Shown one piece after another: positions 1 through 5,360 of a stretch of 5,360 bases of DNA. The translations under genes were made by a program, and so were the position numbers. The stretch covers positions 19,336-24,695 of the forward strand of contig NVVM01000022.1 of NCBI GenBank assembly GCA_002402225.1, given 5' to 3'. Positions within the stretch are counted from its first letter, which is position 1; every line of letters begins with the position of its first letter. Below the pieces are notes generated by a model that saw only the letters and a list, made by a program, of their open reading frames with translations, did no database searches and had not been told where the DNA came from. The stretch comes from Alphaproteobacteria bacterium (lineage in GTDB: Bacteria > Pseudomonadota > Alphaproteobacteria > Sphingomonadales > Emcibacteraceae).

Positions 1-669
1 ATTCCGGGCATTGTCGGCTTTCCCATTCCGGGCGTTGAACTTACCCTTGGCGCGGATAACGAGCTTCTTGTGCGCGGCGCAAATGTCATGAGCGGTTATT
101 TCCATAACGACACAGCCACCCAGAAAGCCCTCACCAAGGGCGGCTGGTTCCACACCGGCGATATTGGCGACATTACGCCAGACGGGGTTAAGATAATCTC
201 CCGCAAGGAAAGAATGTTTAAACTGAGTAACGGCGAGAAGTTATTTCCCGCCAATATTGAGGAAAATGTCTGCCGGCGCTGTAAATTTGTTAAATATGCC
301 TATGTTTTTGGCTCCGGGCAGAAAAATCCCTTCATGCTCATATTCCCGAATTCAGAATTGATGGCGGCCAGCCTGCGCAACCAGATGGATGATCCGGTGT
401 GTAAATTCCCCGGCGATTGTCAGAGCCTGTCACACTGCTTGTCCAGTTGCGTGGAAGAGATCAATAACTATCAATTAACCGGTTTTGAACGTATCGGCAA
501 GGCATTGGTAATACAGCGGGAATTAACGCTGGAAGAGAATGAATTAACCCCGTCCTTTAAACTTATTCCCCGGCGGATAGAAGAAAAATACAAGCCTTAT
601 ATCGATGCCATGCAGGCGGAAGATTATGACAATCTTCCGCCAGATGCCTTTGTAATTGAATTGGAGTAG
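1..669 (+). CDS. AMP-forming acyl-CoA synthetase (ANL superfamily), C-terminal part, 5' truncated
   Basis: This gene is open from base 1 in frame 1, so its start lies upstream; 222 codons are visible. ANL ligases activate a carboxylic acid as acyl-AMP and transfer it to CoA. Numbering from the first codon, the visible landmarks are the VRGANVMSGYF stretch, GGWFHTGDIG with the ATP-ribose-binding Asp54, the hinge segment after ISRKERMFKLSNGEK, PANIEE, and the C-terminal A10-like motif LTPSFKLIPRR. Lys187 is the expected adenylation lysine. The LTP-x-x-K form and SNGEK resemble the long-chain/FAA-type branch more than acetyl-CoA or 4-hydroxybenzoate ligases, but substrate cannot be read from this part. 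It is unusually rich in cysteine (residues 91, 94, 134, 140, 146, 150). The stop lies 3 bases before the next gene, so it probably supplies the CoA thioester for the operon. The family call is firm; the substrate is unknown. Confidence 0.9.
   Translation: MPGIVGFPIPGVELTLGADNELLVRGANVMSGYFHNDTATQKALTKGGWFHTGDIGDITPDGVKIISRKERMFKLSNGEKLFPANIEENVCRRCKFVKYAYVFGSGQKNPFMLIFPNSELMAASLRNQMDDPVCKFPGDCQSLSHCLSSCVEEINNYQLTGFERIGKALVIQRELTLEENELTPSFKLIPRRIEEKYKPYIDAMQAEDYDNLPPDAFVIELE
663..666 (+). promoter_or_regulatory. Ribosome binding site for the PanE-like gene
   Basis: GGAG lies inside the end of the ligase gene, immediately before its TAG stop and 6 bases upstream of the ATG at 673. It supports that ATG as the start and suggests reinitiation coupled to ligase translation. 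Confidence 0.6.
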
Positions 670-672
670 CCC

Positions 673-1599
673 ATGAAAACCCATTATGGCATCATTGGAT
701 TTGGTCCCGTTGGCCGCGTTTTCGGCGCCCATCTTCTGCAGGCCGGGCACCGGATTTCTGTTTTATACCGCAACCCAAATGTTGCCATTGCCCTGCGCGG
801 ACACCCCTTGGGCATCGAAGGTGAACTTACGGCCACAGCGCAGGTAACAGACCTTTATTCCCATCTGCAGGATTTTCTTGATACAGGTATGAAAGTAATC
901 CTGATCTGCACGAAAAGCGCAGATTCATTGGCCCTGTTAAAAGAAATAAAAACAATGAACTACCGGGAAGACATCATCTTCTTATCTTGCCAGAATGGTC
1001 TGGATACCGAACATCAAATCAGCGACATCTTTGGTCCCGGGCATACCCTTCGCATGTCGGTAAATATGGGCTGCGGCAAAACATCCGAGAATATGGTGCG
1101 GGTCAGCTTTGCCATGCGGCATTATTTATCTTTGATGCCGGATATTGACGCGGCCCTCATCCATCAAATCGCCGCTGATTTCACCAACAGCGGGCTGGAC
1201 CTTGAAGTGCGCGCGGATTACCGGACTGAAGTCTTTAAAAAAGCTCTGCTCAATTCATCCCTTGGCAGCCTGTGCGCCCTCACCCGCAAAACCATGAGCA
1301 ATGTCATGCGCCGCGCGTATATGCGAAAAATGGTGGCCCAGATTGTCGGCGAAGGCATCCGCATCGCTCAGGCCATGAATATCCACATCACGGATGATTT
1401 CCTGGAGGATGCCCTCAGTTATCTTGAGAAAGGCGGTAATCACAAGCCATCAATATTAATTGACATCGAGAATAACAAGGTCACTGAAAATGAATATATG
1501 TGCGGAAAATTAAACCATTATGCCGAACAATACGGGGTCGAGGTAACCCTGATCCCGATCATCTATAATCTCATCAAAACCACTGAAAGTCCAAAATGA
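673..1599 (+). CDS. Ketopantoate reductase-like (ApbA/PanE family) NAD(P)-dependent dehydrogenase
   Basis: The 308-residue length is typical for the ApbA/PanE family, which reduces 2-oxo acids such as ketopantoate with NADPH. An N-terminal Rossmann fold opens with IIGFGPVG (residues 7-14). Arg33 after strand 2 (VLYR) fits the residue that contacts the NADPH 2'-phosphate. The CTK motif (Lys81) and QNG (107-109) match family positions. The C-terminal domain carries Lys190 and Asn194 (K-x3-N), then Ser260 and Glu272. These spacings equal those of Lys176/Asn180 and Ser244/Glu256 in E. coli PanE. The catalytic set therefore looks intact. The ATG at 673 follows GGAG at a good distance. The gene sits between a CoA ligase and a beta-oxidation fusion and overlaps the latter by 4 bases. 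A catabolic 2-oxo/2-hydroxy acid or thioester step is therefore more likely than pantothenate synthesis; this is inference, so no symbol is given. Confidence 0.85.
   Translation: MKTHYGIIGFGPVGRVFGAHLLQAGHRISVLYRNPNVAIALRGHPLGIEGELTATAQVTDLYSHLQDFLDTGMKVILICTKSADSLALLKEIKTMNYREDIIFLSCQNGLDTEHQISDIFGPGHTLRMSVNMGCGKTSENMVRVSFAMRHYLSLMPDIDAALIHQIAADFTNSGLDLEVRADYRTEVFKKALLNSSLGSLCALTRKTMSNVMRRAYMRKMVAQIVGEGIRIAQAMNIHITDDFLEDALSYLEKGGNHKPSILIDIENNKVTENEYMCGKLNHYAEQYGVEVTLIPIIYNLIKTTESPK
1596..1599 (+). promoter_or_regulatory. ATGA stop-start overlap (translational coupling)
   Basis: The ATG of the dehydrogenase/hydratase fusion overlaps the TGA stop of the PanE-like gene. Only a weak purine stretch (GAAAG, 1585-1589) precedes it, so translation of the fusion probably depends on ribosomes finishing the upstream gene. 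Confidence 0.65.
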
Positions 1600-3584
1600 A
1601 TAGAATTAAAGCCATAGGCGTGGTTGGCGCCGGAACTATGGGGGCGGCCATTGCCCAGCATTTTCTGATGAAAAACCTGTCCGTGACCCTTCTGGATCAA
1701 TCGGAAGACAGCATAAAACGCGGCCAAAATACGATCATTGACTCGTTGAAAGAGGCCCTGAAACGCCGGATTATCAGCGAAGAGCAATTTGATAAAATCA
1801 TGTCAAACCTGACCTGCACCACTGATCAATCGGCGCTCAAGGATGCGGATCTGGTGGTCGAGGCCATTTTTGAAGATTTAACCGCAAAACAGAATTTATT
1901 TAGCGCCCTTGAGGCCATCCTGCGCCCTGATTGCATCCTTGCGTCCAATACGTCATCTTTTCTGATCAAAGATATTGCAAAGGGCGCGGCGCATCCGGAA
2001 CGTATTATCGGGGTTCATTACTTTTATCATGCGGCAAAAAATAAACTGGTGGAAATAATTCCCGGCCCCAAAACCGATGAGGCACTTGTTACCGATCTGG
2101 TAAATTTCTATAGCTACCACGGTAAAATCCCCATCATCGTCAAGGATGCCCCGGGCTTTGCCATTAATCGCTTCTTTGTGCCCTGGCTCAATGAGGCCGC
2201 CCGGTTGCTGGAAGAAGGCTGCGGCAGCATTAAATTTATTGATGACGTTGCCCGTAAAGTCTTTGGCATCGGCATGGGGCCTTTCGCCCTGATGAATGCC
2301 ACAGGCGTTCCCATCGCCATGCATGCCGCCGATGGTCTGGCCTCAAAGCTTGGGGATTTTTACAAACCGGCCCAAATACTCATTTCACAAGTGCAATCGG
2401 GTAACCTTTGGGATGAAACGGACACAACGATCCTCAACAATGGGGCCAATGATGAAGAGAGGGTCACCTCCCGCCTGCTGGCCTCTGCCCTTGGTATTGC
2501 GGCCCAAATGGTCAGTGAAGGCGTGGTGGATGCCACCTCCAATGACCTTGGTACCCGCGCGGGGCTGCGCTGGCCTATGGGGCCATTCGAGCTGATGAAT
2601 AAAATTGGTGTTGATAAAGTCGCCGTGATGGTAAAGGATTTATTCTCCGTTTGGCACATGCCGTTACCCAGATTTGCCTTCGGCGGGACAGATGCGGTTA
2701 CGCTGGAATGGGTGCGCGCAGAAACCCGGGGTGACACAGGATTTATTATCTTTAACCTGCCGGATCGGATGAACGCCCTTGGCGAACTTGTGGTCAGCCA
2801 ACTGGATGACTGTTTTTCCAAACTCGATCAAGACCCGGCCCTCAAACGCCTATTTATTTTGGGACAGGGCAAGGCCTTTGTCGCGGGCGCAGACATTAAA
2901 TTCTTTCTTGACGGCATCGCGTCAAATGACTTGGAACGCATTCAGAGTTTCACCGAATTTGGTCAGGAAGTTTTGAATAAAATCCAAAATTCCCAAAAAG
3001 ATACCTGCGCCTTTGTTGATGGTTTGACATTGGGCGGCGGATTGGAACTGGCCCTCGCCTGTAATTATCGCATTGGAACAAAGAACACTGTTATGGCCTT
3101 TCCGGAGACCGGCATTGGCATATATCCCGGCCTTGGCGGCACCCAGCGGACAAGCCGGTTGATCGGCAAAGGCATGGCAAAATTTCTGATAGCCACAGGG
3201 CAGTTTCTGGATACTGAGAAAGCCAGCCAATATGGCTTGCTTGATCAAGTGATTGCACCGCTTTATGACTACCATGATTTGGCCGACATCTCCCTTGATA
3301 AAAAACAGGCCGGCAAAATTGATCAAAGCGAGATTGAGGCTTTATTTGCCGATTTTGACGGCACATTCACCGCCGACCACCCTTTTTCTAAGGTCTTGTC
3401 CCGCAAGGCCCCCATCGCCCTTGCCGCCGCCATGAAACTTATAGATGACGGCGCAGGAATGAGCCTTGAGAATGGCCTGAAACTTGAACTTTCCGGATTG
3501 AAAGAAATTTTTTCCACCCGCGATGCCGCCCATGGCCTCAGCAGTGTGGTCGAAGGTTTCAAACCAGAATTTACGGGGGAATAA
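1596..3584 (+). CDS. Bifunctional 3-hydroxyacyl-CoA dehydrogenase / enoyl-CoA hydratase fusion (dehydrogenase first)
   Basis: This 662-residue protein should catalyse two beta-oxidation steps: hydration of an enoyl-CoA and NAD-dependent oxidation of the 3-hydroxyacyl-CoA. Residues 5-183 form the NAD-binding domain, with GAGTMG at 11-16, an acidic Asp34 ending strand 2, and SNTSS from Ser117. The dehydrogenase dyad is His141 and Glu153, with Asn191 in the PGFAINR segment. Two HAD C-terminal-like segments follow, near 188-275 and 290-352, each with a MGPF motif. Residues about 365-660 are crotonase fold: the oxyanion-hole segments VAGADI (429-434) and LGGGLEL (479-485), with both hydratase glutamates, Glu484 and Glu504 (FPET). 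About 45 residues at 555-600 fit the crotonase core poorly and may be an insertion. The order is opposite to FadB/FadJ but known from Bacillus FadN and archaeal crotonyl-CoA hydratase/dehydrogenase fusions. HFFNP is replaced by HYFYHA. Both activities look intact; the acyl chain is unknown. Confidence 0.92.
   Translation: MNRIKAIGVVGAGTMGAAIAQHFLMKNLSVTLLDQSEDSIKRGQNTIIDSLKEALKRRIISEEQFDKIMSNLTCTTDQSALKDADLVVEAIFEDLTAKQNLFSALEAILRPDCILASNTSSFLIKDIAKGAAHPERIIGVHYFYHAAKNKLVEIIPGPKTDEALVTDLVNFYSYHGKIPIIVKDAPGFAINRFFVPWLNEAARLLEEGCGSIKFIDDVARKVFGIGMGPFALMNATGVPIAMHAADGLASKLGDFYKPAQILISQVQSGNLWDETDTTILNNGANDEERVTSRLLASALGIAAQMVSEGVVDATSNDLGTRAGLRWPMGPFELMNKIGVDKVAVMVKDLFSVWHMPLPRFAFGGTDAVTLEWVRAETRGDTGFIIFNLPDRMNALGELVVSQLDDCFSKLDQDPALKRLFILGQGKAFVAGADIKFFLDGIASNDLERIQSFTEFGQEVLNKIQNSQKDTCAFVDGLTLGGGLELALACNYRIGTKNTVMAFPETGIGIYPGLGGTQRTSRLIGKGMAKFLIATGQFLDTEKASQYGLLDQVIAPLYDYHDLADISLDKKQAGKIDQSEIEALFADFDGTFTADHPFSKVLSRKAPIALAAAMKLIDDGAGMSLENGLKLELSGLKEIFSTRDAAHGLSSVVEGFKPEFTGE
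3575..3581 (+). promoter_or_regulatory. Ribosome binding site for the SDR gene
   Basis: GGGGGAA lies at the very end of the fusion gene, 6 bases before the ATG at 3588. It supports that start and close coupling of the two genes. Confidence 0.55.
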
Positions 3585-3587
3585 GCC

Positions 3588-4337
3588 ATGCCAAACCGCC
3601 TTCAGAATAAAGTTGCCATCATCACCGGGGCCGGGCAAGGCATCGGCGCGGCCATCAGCAGGCGGCTCACCCGGGAGGGGGCAAAAATTGTCCTCGTGGA
3701 TATTAATGCGGATTGCCTCGAAAGCCTTGCCCATGAACTTGGCACTGAATCATTGGCAATCGCAGCGGACATCTCCAGAAAAGACCAAGTTCTAAGCATG
3801 GTGAAACAAGCCAAAGATGCTTTTGGTAGCATAGATATTCTGGTCAATAATGCGGGCATTATTCGCGATGGTTTTCTGAGCCGTCTCAGTGAAGATGACT
3901 GGGACAAGGTCATGGATGTGAATTTGAAAGGGCCATTCCTCTGTTGTCAGGCGGTCTTTGATATCATGAAGGCCCAAAATAGCGGCAAGATCGTCAATAT
4001 TGTTTCCCGCTCGTGGCTTGGCAATATCGGGCAGGCTAATTATTCCGCCAGCAAAGGCGGTCTGGTCAGCTTAACCCGTACTTTGGCGCTAGAACTTGCC
4101 AGATTCCAAATTAATGTCAATGCGGTTGCCCCCGGCCTGATCGAAACACCCATGACGAAGAATATGCCTGAAGAGGCGCTCGCCAGATTGCTGCGCATGC
4201 AGCCAACAGGGAAAATGGGTTCGGTTGATGATATTGCCGCCGCCGTTGCTTTTCTGTCCTCTGGTGATGGTGATTTTATCAACGGGCAGATTTTACATGT
4301 GGACGGCGGGAAAAGCTGTGGGCTTTTATCTTTGTAA
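3588..4337 (+). CDS. Classical SDR-family NAD-dependent dehydrogenase (FabG/BadH-like)
   Basis: The 249-residue length and motifs are those of a classical short-chain dehydrogenase. Visible are TGAGQGIG (13-20), Asp38 at the end of strand 2 (VLVDIN, favouring NAD over NADP), the ADI adenine-site segment (60-62), NNAG (87-90), Asn112, the active-site Tyr152 and Lys156 in YSASK, and PGLIETPMT (182-190). The catalytic Ser normally found 13 residues before the Tyr is Val139; Ser140 and Ser142 are nearby. Relatives include 3-oxoacyl-ACP reductases and 2-hydroxycyclohexanecarboxyl-CoA dehydrogenase (BadH). In this context, oxidation of a cyclic or branched hydroxyacyl-CoA is plausible but not proven. 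It starts 3 bases after the fusion gene behind a GGGGGAA site and ends 9 bases before the ferredoxin-type subunit, so it belongs to the same operon. It might duplicate or complement the upstream hydroxyacyl-CoA dehydrogenase. Confidence 0.9.
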   Translation: MPNRLQNKVAIITGAGQGIGAAISRRLTREGAKIVLVDINADCLESLAHELGTESLAIAADISRKDQVLSMVKQAKDAFGSIDILVNNAGIIRDGFLSRLSEDDWDKVMDVNLKGPFLCCQAVFDIMKAQNSGKIVNIVSRSWLGNIGQANYSASKGGLVSLTRTLALELARFQINVNAVAPGLIETPMTKNMPEEALARLLRMQPTGKMGSVDDIAAAVAFLSSGDGDFINGQILHVDGGKSCGLLSL

Positions 4338-4341
4338 AGGA
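4337..4341 (+). promoter_or_regulatory. Ribosome binding site that decides the start of the [2Fe-2S] subunit
   Basis: AAGGA overlaps the TAA stop of the SDR gene. It abuts the first in-frame ATG (4341) but lies 5 bases before the second (4347), so 4347 is the better start. Confidence 0.6.
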
Positions 4342-4346
4342 TGACA

Positions 4347-4832
4347 ATGAAGCTACTGAAATTAATCATAAATGGACGGCAACATACCAAGGCGGTTTCA
4401 CCGTCCATGACATTATTGGATTTCTTGCGCGAAGAGCTGAATTTAACCGGCACAAAGAATGGCTGTGATAAAGGCGCATGCGGCTGTTGCAGCGTTATGA
4501 TTGACGGCAAGCCCATGCTGTCCTGCCTCCTGCCGGCCATGGAGGCCGAAGGCACCGCCATCACCACCATCGAAGGCATCGCAAAGGGTAATGAGCTTCA
4601 TCCCGTGCAAGAGGCGATGATAGAGATGGGCGCAATTCAATGTGGTTTTTGCACGCCCGCCATGGTTATTAACGGCGTTCATATGTTGGCAAAAAACAAC
4701 AATCCCGGCGACGACGAAGTCAAGGAATGCATATCCGCCACCGTCTGCCGCTGCACGGGCTATAACAGCATCGAAAAAGCCATGCATCTTGCCGCTTCAA
4801 AAATGAGAGAGGCGGCCCATGATGGATCATAA
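4347..4832 (+). CDS. Small [2Fe-2S] subunit of a xanthine-oxidase-family molybdenum hydroxylase
   Basis: This 161-residue protein is the electron-transfer subunit that passes electrons from the molybdenum site through two [2Fe-2S] clusters. Numbered from the ATG at 4347, the plant-type ferredoxin domain (1-75) ligates one cluster with Cys40, Cys45, Cys48 and Cys60. The helical domain ligates the other with Cys99, Cys102, Cys134 and Cys136, in QCGFCTP and CRCTGY. Gln98 is the conserved residue near the molybdopterin. Length and layout match CoxS, 4-hydroxybenzoyl-CoA reductase gamma and isoquinoline oxidoreductase small subunits. Departures from the usual motifs are CGCC (extra Cys47), CTPAM instead of CTPGM, and ATVCRC instead of GNLCRC. 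An alternative start at 4341 adds only two residues and lacks ribosome-site spacing. The gene overlaps the large subunit by 14 bases, supporting a complex. No FAD subunit gene lies between or before them here. The substrate cannot be read from this subunit. Confidence 0.93.
   Translation: MKLLKLIINGRQHTKAVSPSMTLLDFLREELNLTGTKNGCDKGACGCCSVMIDGKPMLSCLLPAMEAEGTAITTIEGIAKGNELHPVQEAMIEMGAIQCGFCTPAMVINGVHMLAKNNNPGDDEVKECISATVCRCTGYNSIEKAMHLAASKMREAAHDGS
4808..4812 (+). promoter_or_regulatory. Ribosome binding site for the molybdopterin subunit
   Basis: AGAGG within the 3' end of the small-subunit gene lies 6 bases before the ATG at 4819 and 9 before the ATG at 4822. It favours 4819 slightly. Confidence 0.5.
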
Positions 4833-5360
4833 AATGGCAAATGGGGCCAACGGTTATCCGGGTAAAGGCTACAAAGTCATTGGCAAACCGGTTCCGCTCA
4901 TTGATTCCCGCGCGAAAGTGATGGGACAGGCACTTTATACCGATGATATTCGGCTGCATAATTCCCTGATCATAAAAATTCTGCGCTCGCCCTGCGCCAG
5001 TGCGAATATTCTGTCTGTGGACAGCTCGGCGGCATTGGCCCTAAGCGGCGTTAAGGGCGTTTTAACGGGCGCAGATTTCAAGAATAGCTTTGGAGTATTA
5101 AGCATCAGCAAGGACGAGCCCGCCATTGCCCGTGACAGGGTGCGTTATATGGGCGAGCCTGTGGCGGCCGTGGCGGCTGAAACCGCTGAAATCGCCACGC
5201 GCGCCCTGCGGCTGATCAAGGTTGACTATGAAATAACCGACGGCGTCTTTAACAGTAAAGAGGCCTTGAAGCCCACAGACCAGCCCCTGCACCCCGAATT
5301 AAACAAGAAAAATAACCTGCATAAAGAAATATTGCAGGAGTTTGGCGATCTGGATCAAGG
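4819..5360 (+). CDS. Large molybdopterin-binding subunit of a xanthine-oxidase-family hydroxylase, 3' truncated
   Basis: The frame is open from the ATG at 4819 to the window edge (180 full codons), while family members usually run to about 700-800 residues, so only the N-terminal quarter is seen. It fits the aldehyde oxidase/xanthine dehydrogenase a/b hammerhead domain: IGKPVPLIDSRAKVMGQALYTDDI (21-44), KILRSP (53-58), then VRYMGEPVAAVAAET (108-122) and the KVDYE strand (134-138), followed by a GDLDQ segment that leads toward the catalytic domain. The usual SPHAHA stretch reads SPCASA here (57-62), so two family histidines are Cys and Ser. The molybdopterin loops and active-site Glu lie beyond the window. 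ATGs at 4822 and 4834 are alternative starts. The 14-base overlap with the [2Fe-2S] subunit indicates stoichiometric partners. Candidate roles include 4-hydroxybenzoyl-CoA reductase-like, N-heterocycle hydroxylase-like or aldehyde dehydrogenase-like activity; the sequence seen does not decide. Confidence 0.9.
   Translation, partial: MMDHKMANGANGYPGKGYKVIGKPVPLIDSRAKVMGQALYTDDIRLHNSLIIKILRSPCASANILSVDSSAALALSGVKGVLTGADFKNSFGVLSISKDEPAIARDRVRYMGEPVAAVAAETAEIATRALRLIKVDYEITDGVFNSKEALKPTDQPLHPELNKKNNLHKEILQEFGDLDQ

Noticed and set aside
70..72. GTG as a start codon for the ligase gene
   Set aside because: The same frame is open to base 1 and the residues before it (IPGIVGFPIPGVEL) are normal internal ANL sequence, so the gene simply begins upstream.
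655..680. Possible promoter or terminator between the ligase and PanE-like genes
   Set aside because: Only 3 bases separate the genes and no inverted repeat or T-tract is visible; the other junctions are equally tight.
1953..2324. 123-residue open frame on the minus strand
   Set aside because: It covers the catalytic His/Glu/Asn region of the fusion in antisense and has no motif of its own.
2360..2821. 153-residue open frame on the minus strand
   Set aside because: It is antisense to the dehydrogenase/hydratase fusion, Ser/Arg/Pro-rich with no domain, and the + strand frame is unambiguous here.
3342..3734. 130-residue open frame on the minus strand across the fusion/SDR junction
   Set aside because: It overlaps motif-bearing coding sequence on the other strand and has no family features.
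4341..4343. First ATG as start of the [2Fe-2S] subunit
   Set aside because: AAGGA directly abuts it with no spacer, whereas it is well spaced for the in-frame ATG at 4347.
4040..4579. 179-residue open frame on the minus strand across the SDR and [2Fe-2S] genes
   Set aside because: It lies opposite two confidently identified genes, spans their junction and shows no recognisable motif; it is a by-product of codon use on the + strand.

Overview
The window is a fully coding stretch of bacterial DNA with six genes, all on the + strand. Neighbouring genes are either 3-9 bases apart or overlap by 4-14 bases, so it reads as the interior of one operon. The first gene is cut by the left edge and the last by the right edge. 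I see no promoter, terminator, RNA gene, mobile element or repeat, and no gap longer than 9 bases. Roughly balanced GC by eye, Shine-Dalgarno-like sites and the gene families suggest a Gram-negative bacterium, perhaps a proteobacterium (alpha or delta). That placement is weak.

Layout: (1) the C-terminal part of an AMP-forming acyl-CoA synthetase of the ANL superfamily (1-669); (2) a ketopantoate-reductase-like (ApbA/PanE fold) dehydrogenase (673-1599); (3) a 662-residue fusion of an N-terminal 3-hydroxyacyl-CoA dehydrogenase with a C-terminal enoyl-CoA hydratase (1596-3584); (4) a classical SDR dehydrogenase (3588-4337); (5) the small two-[2Fe-2S] subunit of a xanthine-oxidase-family molybdenum hydroxylase (4347-4832); (6) the N-terminal 180 residues of its large molybdopterin-binding subunit (4819 to beyond 5360).

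Taken together, the genes look like a catabolic module. A carboxylic acid would be activated to its CoA thioester, then hydrated and oxidised by beta-oxidation-type enzymes. A molybdenum hydroxylase would introduce or remove oxygen using water, as 4-hydroxybenzoyl-CoA reductase and N-heterocycle hydroxylases do. This fits breakdown of an aromatic, alicyclic, heterocyclic or steroid/terpenoid-like acid, but the sequence does not reveal the substrate. The enzyme families are all known. What stands out is the combination, including three unrelated NAD(P)-dependent dehydrogenases in a row, plus several departures from family consensus: HYFYHA for HFFNP in the dehydrogenase, a displaced catalytic Ser in the SDR, a cysteine-rich ligase C-terminus and altered [2Fe-2S] motifs.
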